Below are positions 9,092-19,588 of a stretch of DNA of 64,000 nucleotides, one piece after another (positions within the stretch are counted from its first letter, which is position 1; each line of letters starts with the position of its first letter). Under the pieces are notes generated by a model that was given only the letters and a program-made list of their open reading frames with translations, did not search any database and was not told where the DNA came from. The translations under genes and the position numbers were made by a program. Source of the stretch: JOPF133 sp052144935 (lineage in GTDB: Bacteria; Acidobacteriota; Terriglobia; Bryobacterales; Bryobacteraceae); contig JBKQPR010000181.1 in assembly GCA_052144935.1 (NCBI GenBank), forward strand, positions 1 through 64,000. Direction: 5' to 3'.

Positions 9092-11110
9092 CTACGGCAG
9101 CGCGAACGCCACTACGGAGTCGCCTAACCTAATTCCGTTGATCTTCCCATGCCCTCCGGCGGCAACCACCACGTACTGGCGGCCGCCGGGGCGCGCCCGA
9201 TAAGTCATCGGGGTGGCGACCGCCGAGGCCGGCACGCGCACGTGCCAGATCTCGCGCCCGGTCCCGGTGTCGAACGCGCGGAAGGTGCTGTCCATGGTGG
9301 CGCCGATGAAGGTGAGGCCGCCGGCAGTAGTCAGCGGGCCGCCCAGAGTCGGCGTCCCCCAACCGATCGGCACGGGAAGGGGAGCTAATTCCCGAATGGT
9401 TCCCAGCGGGACCTGCCATCGGATTTTGCCGGTACCGGCATCCACGGCGGCCAACGTTCCCCAAGGCGGAGGACTACAGGGCAGGCCCCATGGCGAGAGC
9501 AACGCTTTGCGGCGCATCACATACGGCGTCCCCTTCATGGGCGCGTACTCCCATCCGCCTTCCTCGCCGCCGGAATGGCGCCGGAGCTCCGAGACCTGCT
9601 CTCTCGGAACAAGTTGAGCGATGAATGGAAGGCTGGTTTGATTGACCACGATCAACCCGCGCGCGCGGTCGAAGGAGACTCCTCCCCAATTGGTTCCTCC
9701 GGCATTGCCGGGATACTGGAGCGTGCCCTGGAGACTGGGTGGCGTGAAGATGCCGTCGCGCCGCAGGCCCGCGATAGTGTCACGGCACCGGCCACGATCC
9801 CAGGGCGTCAATCCCCAGGCGTCCCGCGGTTCCAGGCGGTCGGGCACGAGCCGCCGCGTCGCCACCGGAATCGGCTGTGTGGGCGATAGCAACTCGCCCG
9901 GGACCCCTCCCTGCGGGACCGGCCGCTCTTCTACCGGCAGCAGGGGCTGCCCGGAATCGCGGCCCAGGAGAAACAGGTGGCCCATTTTGCTGGGCTGAGC
10001 GAGCGCGGCGATGCTCTTCCCGCCGCGCTCCACCTGGATCAGAGATGGGCCGGACGGCAGGTCGTAGTCCCAGAGGTCGTGATGCACGGCCTGAAACGCC
10101 CATACCACTTTTCCGGTGGAGGCGCGCAATGCGACCAGCGAGTCCGCATAGAGGTCCGCTCCCTTTCGTTCGCCGCCGTAATAATCGGGGCTGGGACTGG
10201 TGGTGGGCAGGAAAACGAGGTCGCGCTCCGGATCGGCCGAAATGGGTCCCCACACATTGGCCGCGCCCGTGCGATCGGCGCCATTTTGCCAGTCGGCGCG
10301 AGCGGGGTCGGCCGGGTCGCGCGGCACCGGATCCCAGGCCCAAACCAGCTCTCCCGTGCGCGCGTTGTATCCGCGCACGACGCCCGAGGGCATCTCGACG
10401 CGATCGTTGTCGTTGATCGCCGAACCCACCACTACCACATCGCCCACCACCGCGGGCGGCGAGGTAAAGTGATACTCGCCGGGAATGACGTGGTCGATTC
10501 CGGAAGCCAGGTGGATGCCTGCCTTCAGCGAGACCTGGCCGGCCGTCCCGAACGCGGCGCAGGCCTGTCCCGTTTGCGCGTCCACCGCCACCAGCCGGCC
10601 GTCCAGGGTGGCTTCATAGATCGTCCGGCGGCATGCCGCGCCCGGTTGGAGTTCAGGATCGGTCCGGAGCGCCAGCCCCCGGCAGGTGAAGTCGTCGCCG
10701 TAATAACCGATGCGATCGAGCTTCGGGTCGAAGGTCCACTTCTCCTTCCCGGTCTCCGGATCGAGCGCGATGATGCGATTGAAGGGAGTTGCAATGTAGA
10801 GCGTTTCATCCACCATCAACGGGGTGGCCTCGAAGGTGCTCCGGGCCCACACCTTCTTCCCGTTCCACGTGGAGCCGCCGTCCGATACATCGCCGGTGCG
10901 ATACGTCCAGGCCACCTTCAAACTGCCGACGTTTTCCCTGGTGATCTCGTTGAGCGGCGAATAGCGCGAGCTTCCCGCGTCATTGCCATAAGTGGGCCAC
11001 TCCTCGACGGGAGCGGCGTAGTCGCGCACAACAGCCGGCCGCGAGCAGGCGGCCAGCCCTAGAGCCAGCCCCAGTGCCAAGCTGCCTTCGATTGCCCTGA
11101 CCTGTTTCAC
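9092..11110 (-). CDS. PQQ-dependent dehydrogenase, lipoprotein (mGDH-like)
   Basis: A 672-residue quinoprotein of the eight-bladed propeller family, closest in motif pattern to membrane glucose/quinate dehydrogenases. It would oxidise a sugar or alcohol in the periplasm with PQQ and pass electrons to the quinone pool. The N-terminus is a lipoprotein signal (LALGLAAC, Cys at about 22) instead of the five-helix membrane anchor of E. coli Gcd. The C-terminal block WGTPTLGGP...PGGRQYVVVAAGGHG is diagnostic. I chose the GTG at 11110 because the signal peptide begins there; the frame is open further upstream but reads as low-quality sequence. The substrate is not predictable, and no cytochrome partner is adjacent. 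Confidence 0.87.
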   Translation of the reverse strand: MKQVRAIEGSLALGLALGLAACSRPAVVRDYAAPVEEWPTYGNDAGSSRYSPLNEITRENVGSLKVAWTYRTGDVSDGGSTWNGKKVWARSTFEATPLMVDETLYIATPFNRIIALDPETGKEKWTFDPKLDRIGYYGDDFTCRGLALRTDPELQPGAACRRTIYEATLDGRLVAVDAQTGQACAAFGTAGQVSLKAGIHLASGIDHVIPGEYHFTSPPAVVGDVVVVGSAINDNDRVEMPSGVVRGYNARTGELVWAWDPVPRDPADPARADWQNGADRTGAANVWGPISADPERDLVFLPTTSPSPDYYGGERKGADLYADSLVALRASTGKVVWAFQAVHHDLWDYDLPSGPSLIQVERGGKSIAALAQPSKMGHLFLLGRDSGQPLLPVEERPVPQGGVPGELLSPTQPIPVATRRLVPDRLEPRDAWGLTPWDRGRCRDTIAGLRRDGIFTPPSLQGTLQYPGNAGGTNWGGVSFDRARGLIVVNQTSLPFIAQLVPREQVSELRRHSGGEEGGWEYAPMKGTPYVMRRKALLSPWGLPCSPPPWGTLAAVDAGTGKIRWQVPLGTIRELAPLPVPIGWGTPTLGGPLTTAGGLTFIGATMDSTFRAFDTGTGREIWHVRVPASAVATPMTYRARPGGRQYVVVAAGGHGKINGIRLGDSVVAFALP

Positions 11111-12027
11111 ATCTGCATTCTGGACCCCGCTACGTCGGGGGTCAAGCCGCCTGACAGCCTCGCGATCCGTTCGCAAACTTCGGCCACCGCTTCTTTCCGT
11201 CGAGGAAAGGACTGGGCCGGCGTCCAGTTTGCACAGCCCGGAGCACGGGACCGGGAGGACTTTGAACCGAAGCACCTCTTCGATGCCCGGTCGCTAATGC
11301 CGAAACCGAATTCGGCCTGAAGTTGGCCGGTCCAGCGGCAACGGCTGATCCGAGATCCACGATGTGTCTCAACCACTCCCATGCGACAATCTTTGGGATG
11401 GGCAGCTTCAAGGGATTCGTGATCGGCTTGATGTTCTGCGCCACCGTAGCCGCACAAAAACGGGCGAAGGACTCGGAGCCGCCTGGAGTGTCGTCTCCTC
11501 CAGTACATTCCAAGGGCACGCTTGAACTCGATGAGGGTTGCCTACCGCGCCGGGACGCCGGGCGGGAACGGCAAGACTGGTGAGGTCCTGGCGGCCGGCA
11601 GCGGCGCCGGGCAGCGATTCGAGCCGGCGGCGCCTTCCGCGAACTACCGCCATGCGAATGTCACCATCGTGATGCGCGCCGCCTGGCGAACGTCGGGATC
11701 GGCCCGCGAGCAGCGGCGGGGACCGAGGAGCCGTCCACCAGCTTGCTGCCGCAATCAGCGCGCCGGCCGGCGCCGCCGCGCGGATGGACGCTATCGGCCC
11801 GCGGTCGCATGTCGTTCGCTCGGAAGTGAAGACTGCCCACTTGTCAACCAAGCTGCCCGTGGGGACCCGCGTTAGCACGCCATCTCGACGTAATGCGTCG
11901 CGTCGCAGATCTTTTCTCCGCTGCTCCAGCGGTTTCTACTACTGAAAGGACCAACTATCGCGGCTGGCGATTGCCTGAGTGCTAAGCTTGGATTTCAGGC
12001 ATTTCCTGCCGAAATGGAGAATCCACT
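11111..12027. other. Long intergenic region, possible gene remnants
   Basis: About 900 bases between divergent genes (PQQ dehydrogenase and ROK kinase). The one suggestive element is a frame at 11398-11583. The rest has frequent stops or unrecognisable translations on both strands. The ROK gene's ribosome-binding site (GGAG) lies at the right edge. It reads like a degraded gene or deletion scar. Confidence 0.4.
11398..11583 (+). pseudogene. Possible truncated exported protein
   Basis: A 61-residue frame begins with a convincing signal peptide (MGSFKGFVIGLMFCATVAAQ, then a polar Pro/Ser segment) and stops soon after. No domain follows and no family is recognised. It may be the 5' end of a gene lost by frameshift or deletion, or a small secreted peptide. 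Confidence 0.25.
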
Positions 12028-13044
12028 ATGAAGGTAGTCGCCGGAGTCGACCTTGGCGGGACCGCCATTAACTATACGATTGTCAACATGCAGGAGCAGT
12101 TCCTCATCGAAGGACTCTGCGAGCACCCCGCGCTCTCCACGCAAGGACCGGATGTCTGCCTCCGGCAGATCAAAGACGGCCTGAAAATCGCCGTCGAAAA
12201 AGCGGGCGTGCGTTTAGACGACTTGATGGCCGTCGGCCTGGACACGCCCGGTCCGGCGAGTTCTTCCGGGGTCCTCAGTGCGCGCGGCTCCACCAACTTC
12301 GTCCATGCCGATTGGGCTGGATTCGATATCCGCACGGAGCTCGAAACCCATCTCGGCCGCCCGGTCACCTACCTCAACGATGGCAACGCCGGAGCCCTTT
12401 GGGGACACTTCACCATCTTCGGCGCCCACAGCCGGGAGACTTCGATCTCCGCCGTGATCGGCACCGGTCTCGGCGGCGGCGTCATCGTAGATGGCGACGT
12501 AGTCAAGGGTAAAATGGGATTTGGCGGAGAGCTCGGCCACGTACTCATTCCCTACCAAAGCATCGCCGGTACCGAAGGCCTGAAGCCGGAATGCAACTGC
12601 GGGCGCACGGGCGACCTGGAGTCGCTCTGCTCGCTCACCGCCATCACCAAAACACTCCTACCCTACTTCCTCGTCCGCTATCCGGGCCACGAACTCGCCA
12701 AACTCGACGTGATCAAGGCGGCAAGACTCGTGCGCGGGATGGCCGAGAAGGGCGATCCCCTCTGCTGCGACATCTTCCGCGCACAGGCTCACGCGCTCGG
12801 GCTGTTCTTTGACGAGATGGTGAACACTTTCGATCCCGATGTCTTGATCATCGGCGGCGGAGCTCTTGAAACTGGCCCGGAATTCCAGCGCTGGTTTATC
12901 GCCGAAACTCGCGCCGGCATGCCCGGCCAGCGCGAGGAGCAGGCGGCGATTCCGATTCACGTCATGCCCAACGGCGATACTGCCGGCGCTCGCGGCGCGG
13001 CCCTCGAAGCCCTCAAGTTCGCGCGCCAGGGAGGTGTGCAGTAA
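12028..13044 (+). CDS. ROK-family sugar kinase (glucokinase-like)
   Basis: A 338-residue cytoplasmic ASKHA-fold kinase that phosphorylates a hexose with ATP. The phosphate-1 loop is DLGGT (residues 8-12), the sugar-binding region contains LNDGNAGALWGH with the catalytic-type Asp, and the ATP region contains GTGLGGG and IIGGGALE. The ROK zinc site normally reads CxCGxxGCxE after GH; here it is CNCGRTGDLE, so one cysteine is replaced by Asp. No HTH domain is present, so it is a kinase rather than a ROK repressor. GGAG precedes the ATG. It stands alone between a long gap and the convergent oxidase operon. Confidence 0.88.
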   Translation: MKVVAGVDLGGTAINYTIVNMQEQFLIEGLCEHPALSTQGPDVCLRQIKDGLKIAVEKAGVRLDDLMAVGLDTPGPASSSGVLSARGSTNFVHADWAGFDIRTELETHLGRPVTYLNDGNAGALWGHFTIFGAHSRETSISAVIGTGLGGGVIVDGDVVKGKMGFGGELGHVLIPYQSIAGTEGLKPECNCGRTGDLESLCSLTAITKTLLPYFLVRYPGHELAKLDVIKAARLVRGMAEKGDPLCCDIFRAQAHALGLFFDEMVNTFDPDVLIIGGGALETGPEFQRWFIAETRAGMPGQREEQAAIPIHVMPNGDTAGARGAALEALKFARQGGVQ

Positions 13045-13158
13045 CCAAGGGCGCGACGGAACGCTGCGGGCGCGCGCGCAAATCAAGCACTCCGCCAAAG
13101 GCGTCGCCTCGGCGGGCGCCGTCGCGCTAATTCTAAAGGGCTTGCCAGAATCGTTCCA

Positions 13159-13238
13159 GGTAACATGCAGGTAACATAGAGGGGGGAGACGGGGTGTCAG
13201 AGGTGTGACAGGGGTGTTGATTACACATATTACACATA
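13159..13238. repeat. Short direct repeats between convergent genes
   Basis: Two pairs of near-tandem repeats lie in the gap between the ROK gene and the oxidase operon end: GGTAACAT twice at 13159-13177 and TTACACAT/TTACACATA at about 13220-13238. The segment is much more AT-rich than its surroundings. Function unknown; it could be a remnant of an insertion. Confidence 0.4.
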
Positions 13239-13301
13239 AGTTATTGATTCCAAAATGCGATTTTAGGTCCGACTCCCACTGGCTTCCGCCAGCCATCCTC
13301 C

Positions 13302-13607
13302 TTAGCGCCCCGGGACCCCTGTCCAGCCTCGCGTCAGGAAGTCCGCGAAGGTCAGCAGCAGCAGGATCATCAGCCATATCAGACCGCCCGCTACCACCAG
13401 GCGGGTGAGCTGTGTGCTGTGGCGGAGGTGCATGAAGAAAAGCGCCACCAGCAGCATCTTCACCACCGCGATGGTCATCGCTACAACCACGCTGAAGGCG
13501 CCCAGGTCCACATAGGCTACGGTGGTGGTCACTCCGGTCAGAATCAGTAGAACGATCCAGACCGCGGCGTAGGTTTTGACGGAGTCGACGTGTTGGGTCA
13601 TAGTCAT
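13302..13607 (-). CDS. Cytochrome c oxidase subunit IV (prokaryotic type)
   Basis: A 101-residue membrane protein with three transmembrane helices. It contains KMLLVALFFMHLRHST, the signature of the small prokaryotic subunit IV (CtaF/CyoD-like) of heme-copper oxidases. It is the last gene of the 12-gene respiratory operon, and its ATG overlaps the stop of subunit III by four bases (ATGA). Its role is structural, stabilising subunit I. Confidence 0.9.
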   Translation of the reverse strand: MTMTQHVDSVKTYAAVWIVLLILTGVTTTVAYVDLGAFSVVVAMTIAVVKMLLVALFFMHLRHSTQLTRLVVAGGLIWLMILLLLTFADFLTRGWTGVPGR

Positions 13608-14261
13608 TTCAGGTGACGGTCGATCAGGTAAAACAACGGGAACAGAAAGATCCAGATGATATCCACAAAATGCCAGTACAGGCCGGCGATGTCCACGGGC
13701 GTCATGTACTCGGCCGAGAACTTACCCTTGTAGGTTTGAATCAACAGCCAGGTCAGGACTCCCACCCCGACCACCATGTGCAGGGCGTGCAATCCGGTCA
13801 TGGCGAAATACAGCGAGAAGAAGAGCTGCGCCGGACCTTGTAAGTCGACGCCTTCCAGATGGAAGGACGGCCCGGGAACGTGGTGCTCCTCGAACTTCTC
13901 GTTCCATTCGTAGGCTTTCACGCCTAGGAAGGCGAGGCCCAAAATCAGCGTGAGAATCAGGAAGATGACGATCGCCTTGCGCTGCCCGAGTTGGGCGGCA
14001 CGCACGGCCAGCACCATGGTGAAACTGCTGCACAGCAGCACGGCGGTGTTGATCGCGCCGATCACGGCATTCAAGCTGCTGGAGGCCACCGCGAACACGT
14101 GGGAATACAAACTGCGGTAGACCGAGTAAGCCAGGAACATACCGCCGAAGAACATGATTTCGGTAATGAGGAAGACCCACATCCCGAGCGTGGAGGCATC
14201 CTTCTGTTGTTCGGCGGTGTCGAACTGCTCGCGCAGGGCGAGCGTTTCCGCGTGCGCTTCG

Positions 14262-14269
<8 letters not shown>
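13604..14269 (-). CDS. ctaE: Cytochrome c oxidase subunit III
   Basis: A 221-residue polytopic protein with about five helices. It carries the family pattern GMWVFLITEIMFFGGMF near the N-terminus and GLHALHMVVGVG and YWHFVDIIWIFLFPLFYL near the C-terminus. It belongs to the caa3/aa3 oxidase that reduces O2 in the cytoplasmic membrane. Its start overlaps the end of ctaD by eight bases, which suggests coupled translation. Confidence 0.95.
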
Positions 14270-15887
<1,618 letters not shown>

Positions 15888-15892
15888 ATTTT

Positions 15893-16888
15893 CTAACGCT
15901 TGTTGGGAACCGCTGCCGGGACATTCTCCGCCGGAGCGCCCGGCTTGGGGGAGCCCGCTTGCGGGCCCAAAGACTTGATATATTCCACTAACTGCAACAC
16001 GCCCTCCTCGGTGACTAACCCCTGGAAGGTGGGCATCAAAGGCTGGTAGCCGGCCACGATCTTGGCCGCCGGCTGCAGAATGGACTCGCGGATATAGGCC
16101 TCATCCGCCTTAACTGTGGCCCCGCTCGTGAGCTGCACGTTCTTGCCGAACAAACCCACCAGCGAGGGGCAGCGGCCCGATCCATCGGGCTTGTGGCAAT
16201 TGGAACAGGCCAGGCTCTCGAACAACTTGCCGCCTTCCTCTGCCAGCGATGCCGAGGGCGCGCCCCCGCTCAACCAGTTTTCGTAATCCCGCGGCTCCAT
16301 GACATACACCCAGCCGATCATCCCGGAGTGGCGCGTTCCGCAATACTCGGCGCAAAAGAGGTGGTATTTGCCGGGCTTGGTCGGCTCGAACCAGGTAGTC
16401 GAGTAACGGCCCGGCACCACGTCCTCCTTGGTGCGGAAGGCGGGCACGAAAAAGCTGTGGATGACATCCTCCGAGGTCATGGTGAGCCGCACGGGGCGGC
16501 CCATGGGGATATGCAGCTCGTTGATCTCGCGCTGCCCCTCCATGTGCTGCAACTTCCACATCCACTGCTTGCCGACCGCATAGATTTGCAGGGCGCCGGC
16601 GGGCGGGCGGCTCTCGGTGAAGAAGATGCTGGCGCCCCACGTGAACATGACCATGGTGAGGCCGAACGGAATCACCGACCAGAGGATTTCCAGCGTGAGG
16701 CCGCCGTGAATCACTTGAGGCAGCTCCTGGTCGGAGCGCCGCCGGTAGCGGATAGCGAAGTAGAAGATCGCCCCGAAAATCAGCAGCGTGAAGAACACCG
16801 ACACAGTCAGAAGGTAATAGAGCAGATGGTCCACTTCGGGTGCGATGGTGGACGCCTGTTCCGGAAATAAAGGTAGTCTGGTTCCCAT
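15893..16888 (-). CDS. ctaC: Cytochrome c oxidase subunit II with fused cytochrome c (caa3 type)
   Basis: A 331-residue subunit. Two N-terminal helices (about 22-45 and 70-90) are followed by the cupredoxin domain with the CuA site CAEYCGTRHSGM and the upstream His in VIHSFFVPAF, then a C-terminal cytochrome c domain with CSNCH and the axial-Met region PLMPTFQG. The fused cytochrome makes this a caa3-type enzyme able to take electrons directly from ACIII. No cleavable signal is obvious; the first helix may serve as one. It follows the SCO gene by six bases, in keeping with SCO loading CuA. Confidence 0.95.
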   Translation of the reverse strand: MGTRLPLFPEQASTIAPEVDHLLYYLLTVSVFFTLLIFGAIFYFAIRYRRRSDQELPQVIHGGLTLEILWSVIPFGLTMVMFTWGASIFFTESRPPAGALQIYAVGKQWMWKLQHMEGQREINELHIPMGRPVRLTMTSEDVIHSFFVPAFRTKEDVVPGRYSTTWFEPTKPGKYHLFCAEYCGTRHSGMIGWVYVMEPRDYENWLSGGAPSASLAEEGGKLFESLACSNCHKPDGSGRCPSLVGLFGKNVQLTSGATVKADEAYIRESILQPAAKIVAGYQPLMPTFQGLVTEEGVLQLVEYIKSLGPQAGSPKPGAPAENVPAAVPNKR

Positions 16889-16894
16889 CTCGAA

Positions 16895-17896
16895 CTATCC
16901 AGCCCGCCTAAGCTGTTTGGCGCGCGATTCCCTGCGGAAGACGATCAGCAGGAAACCGCCGCAGATGAGCACGAACGCCGCGCCGGCGAAGCGGACCATG
17001 CCTATGGCCAGGGCGCCATACTTGCCGGTGGCCGGGTCGTAGTGATAACAGAACAGCAGAATCTGATCCACCGGGCTTCCGATCTTGTTCTGCGACGCTT
17101 CCACCAGTCCCAGCCGCACATCCCGCGGGGCATATTCGACGCCGTAGAAATAGCGCGACAGGCGGCCCTCGGGAGTGGCGATCATGATCCCGCTGGCGTG
17201 CGCCCATTGGTCGGTGGACGGGTCGTATTTGACGTGATAGCCCACCGCCTCGGTGAGCGCATGAATATTGGGTTCGTCGCCGGTGAGAAAGTGCCAGCCG
17301 TTGGCGGTCCCCGGCCGGCCATAACGCCGCAGGTACATCTGTTTCTTGGAAGCCGCCAGCCCGGGCGTGTCCTTGGGGTCGAAGCTGACGGCGAGAATTT
17401 CGAAATCCTGCCCCGGCGTGAAGGACACCGCCTTCAGGCAGCTCTCCAGGCCGTTGAGAATCTGCGTGCAGAGCATGGGGCAGCGATAATAGACCAGCGC
17501 CAGGATCACCGGCTTGCCGTGGAAGAACGAGGACAGCGGCACATCGCGGCCGGCTTCATCGCGGAAGGTCAGCCAGAGCGGCACCTGCTGGTCGAGCCGC
17601 TGATCGATGCCGACTCCCTGGAGCGCGCCGGGAAGGGCTGGCCGCAGGTTGGAGTCCTGCATGCCGATGCTGGGCTGAACGGGCGCCGGCTGCCCCGGCT
17701 GGGCGAAGGCGGCGAAGGCGAAGGCGCAGAGGGCGAGCGGCAGCAAAAGAATGGCTGAGATCGACGGGTTGACAGGCGAAAGCGCCTGTCCCACATTGCT
17801 GCCAAAGGATTGCAGGGCATGTGGGGCAGGCGCTTCCGCCTGCCAACCGTTTCCTCCACAGCTTCTCACCAAGCGGTCTGGCTTCAAGGTCTTCAT
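16895..17896 (-). CDS. SCO1/SenC-family copper chaperone
   Basis: A 333-residue thioredoxin-fold protein that delivers copper to the CuA site of oxidase. The copper-binding CxxxC is visible as RCPMLCTQ, and the family His lies in QWAHASGIM. A C-terminal helix (about 298-322) anchors it. The N-terminus is odd: residues about 15-44 are encoded by an inverted repeat element (17766-17850), and only after it comes a hydrophobic signal-like stretch ending AAFAQ. A later start inside the repeat (the GTG reading VGQALSP) would give a normal signal peptide. The ATG at 17896 overlaps the preceding gene's stop (ATGA). It sits directly before ctaC. Confidence 0.9.
   Translation of the reverse strand: MKTLKPDRLVRSCGGNGWQAEAPAPHALQSFGSNVGQALSPVNPSISAILLLPLALCAFAFAAFAQPGQPAPVQPSIGMQDSNLRPALPGALQGVGIDQRLDQQVPLWLTFRDEAGRDVPLSSFFHGKPVILALVYYRCPMLCTQILNGLESCLKAVSFTPGQDFEILAVSFDPKDTPGLAASKKQMYLRRYGRPGTANGWHFLTGDEPNIHALTEAVGYHVKYDPSTDQWAHASGIMIATPEGRLSRYFYGVEYAPRDVRLGLVEASQNKIGSPVDQILLFCYHYDPATGKYGALAIGMVRFAGAAFVLICGGFLLIVFRRESRAKQLRRAG
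17766..17850. repeat. Palindromic repeat family A, pair 1
   Basis: Two hairpin units in inverted orientation. Unit 1 (17771-17790) pairs GACAGGCG with CGCCTGTC over an AAAG loop. Unit 2 (17825-17844) pairs GGCAGGCG with CGCCTGCC over CTTC. Flanks GTTG and CCCACA are shared with the other copies. The whole pair lies inside the 5' end of the SCO reading frame. Confidence 0.85.
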
Positions 17897-18405
17897 TTCC
17901 CCACCCCCGCCAGCGGACCGCCAACCTGCTGCACCTTGGGGCCGAGGCCGCTTTCGGTGGGCACGCTGGCATCGCTGGCGCTTTGGACGCCATTCTGCGG
18001 GCGCGCGGGGAGGCCCCGCTGGGCTAGCAGGTCGATGGCTTGGGCAATGGGAATCCGCACCACGCCCTTGGGCTGGTCTACCCAGCCATAGCTGTTCAGG
18101 ATCTTGTCTTCGGCGTCGCGCATGGCTTTGAGATCCGGAACGGGAGTACTTTCCAGCCGCGGCTGCGGCCGCAGATCGCGCGCGGTGCCCGCAATGGGAC
18201 CATGGCTGGTCTCCAGGTAGTTGAAAAAGCCCAGCAGCACCACGATCGCGAAGATGCACAGCAGCACCAGGCCGATCGCGAACTTGCCGACCGCCCAGGC
18301 GTTGACATCGCGCACCTCATAGCCCGGCTGCTGGTCTCCTTCGGGCCGCTGCAAATCGGGCGGCCGGACCTCGTGTTCGCCGTGGCCCTGTTTATTCCCG
18401 GCCAT
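17893..18405 (-). CDS. Single-span membrane protein of the ACIII/oxidase operon
   Basis: A 170-residue protein with one transmembrane helix (about 40-62, KFAIGLVLLCIFAIVVLLGF), a short charged cytoplasmic N-terminus and a periplasmic domain containing GWVDQPKGVVRIPIAQAIDLLAQ. Proteins with this motif recur between actF and the SCO gene in acidobacterial ACIII operons. They are uncharacterised, and I know of no demonstrated function. The gene overlaps actF by 14 bases and the SCO gene by four. A role in assembling or bridging ACIII and the oxidase is inference from position. Confidence 0.8.
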   Translation of the reverse strand: MAGNKQGHGEHEVRPPDLQRPEGDQQPGYEVRDVNAWAVGKFAIGLVLLCIFAIVVLLGFFNYLETSHGPIAGTARDLRPQPRLESTPVPDLKAMRDAEDKILNSYGWVDQPKGVVRIPIAQAIDLLAQRGLPARPQNGVQSASDASVPTESGLGPKVQQVGGPLAGVGK

Positions 18406-19588
18406 GTTGCAAAGCCTCCTCCACGTGCGGATCGCGCAGCGGCAGCAGCGGGCGCTTCTTCAACTGCCCCAGGAAGTACCACAGCCAGATGCCGCCCAGC
18501 GCCACCGGCGCCGTGAAATCCATCCAGCTTACGGTGAATACGCCTTTCGAAAAATCGGGCGCCACCAGCCAGTAAAGATCGACGAAGCGCATGAACAGAA
18601 TGAATATCGCGATCCCCGCCAGCAGCTTGAAATTGCGCTTCAGGTCGCGCGACAGCAGCAGTGCGAAGGGCAGCGCGAAATGTCCCAGCACCAGGGCCAG
18701 GGCGATGTAGCGCCATCCGCCGTGCAGGCGCTCCAGATACCAGGGAATCTCGTCGGGCAGGTTGCCGGCCCAGATAATCAGGAACTGCGAAAACGAGAAG
18801 TAAGCCCACACCATGACCATACACAGCAGGAACTTGCCGAGATCGTGCAGGTGGCGCGGGGTGAGAACCTCCGACATCGGGCGGCGGTAATAGAGCAGCA
18901 CCAGCAGCGCGATCAGGAAGGCCATCGACGAGAGACCCTGGCCGGCGATGAACAGCAGCCCGAACATGGTGGAAAACCAGTTCGGGTCCAGCGAGAGCAC
19001 CCAATCGATGGCCATGAAGGTGACGCTGAATCCCCAAAAGACGAGGCCCGGCCCGGCCAAGGCGGCCATCTTGCCGTGGGCCGTGGGCGAGCCTTCATCC
19101 TCGCGGGCCGACCAGCGGTTGAAGAGCCAGGCGAGCAGATTCCAACCGCCCAGATAGAGCGCCGCGCGGATGAGGAAGAACGGCACGTTGAGATAGCTGT
19201 GCTTGTGCTGCAGCACCGGATCGGCTGCCACCACGGCGGCGTGCGACCACGAGTAGAGATTGGGGATGCCGACCAGGATCGGCAGGAACATCAGCGCGAT
19301 CAGCGGCAGCGTGCGCGCGGCCGCCTCCGCGGGACGGCGGATCACCACGCCCCAGGCCCCGCCGGTGAGATACTGCAGCATCAGCCAGGCCATCGAGCCG
19401 ACCGAGACGCCCACGAAGAATATGTAGGACCAAAGATACGACCGGTAGAACTGGAACGGCGAGACGAAGATGCCGGCAAAGGTAAGCAGAGCGGCAACCG
19501 CGCCCACGGCGAAGGCACGCGTGCGCCACTGACGGATATCGGCCCGGAGTTCGGTGGAGACAGCGAAATCGAGACCTTGAGCGGTCAT
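18392..19588 (-). CDS. actF: ACIII membrane subunit ActF
   Basis: A 398-residue protein with about ten helices. It belongs to the NrfD-related membrane subunits of alternative complex III, the quinol:cytochrome c (or direct oxidase) oxidoreductase that replaces bc1. Motifs such as GVPNLYSWSH-like GIPNLYSWSH and FFWVYFSFSQ-like WAYFSFSQFLIIW are typical. It overlaps actE by four bases (ATGA). Its partner is ActC, and together they form the two membrane halves that bind quinol. Confidence 0.92.
   Translation of the reverse strand: MTAQGLDFAVSTELRADIRQWRTRAFAVGAVAALLTFAGIFVSPFQFYRSYLWSYIFFVGVSVGSMAWLMLQYLTGGAWGVVIRRPAEAAARTLPLIALMFLPILVGIPNLYSWSHAAVVAADPVLQHKHSYLNVPFFLIRAALYLGGWNLLAWLFNRWSAREDEGSPTAHGKMAALAGPGLVFWGFSVTFMAIDWVLSLDPNWFSTMFGLLFIAGQGLSSMAFLIALLVLLYYRRPMSEVLTPRHLHDLGKFLLCMVMVWAYFSFSQFLIIWAGNLPDEIPWYLERLHGGWRYIALALVLGHFALPFALLLSRDLKRNFKLLAGIAIFILFMRFVDLYWLVAPDFSKGVFTVSWMDFTAPVALGGIWLWYFLGQLKKRPLLPLRDPHVEEALQHGRE

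Noticed and set aside
17766..17850. Family A hairpins as rho-independent terminators
   Set aside because: No T-run follows the stems, the same units occur inside reading frames, and they come in inverted pairs.
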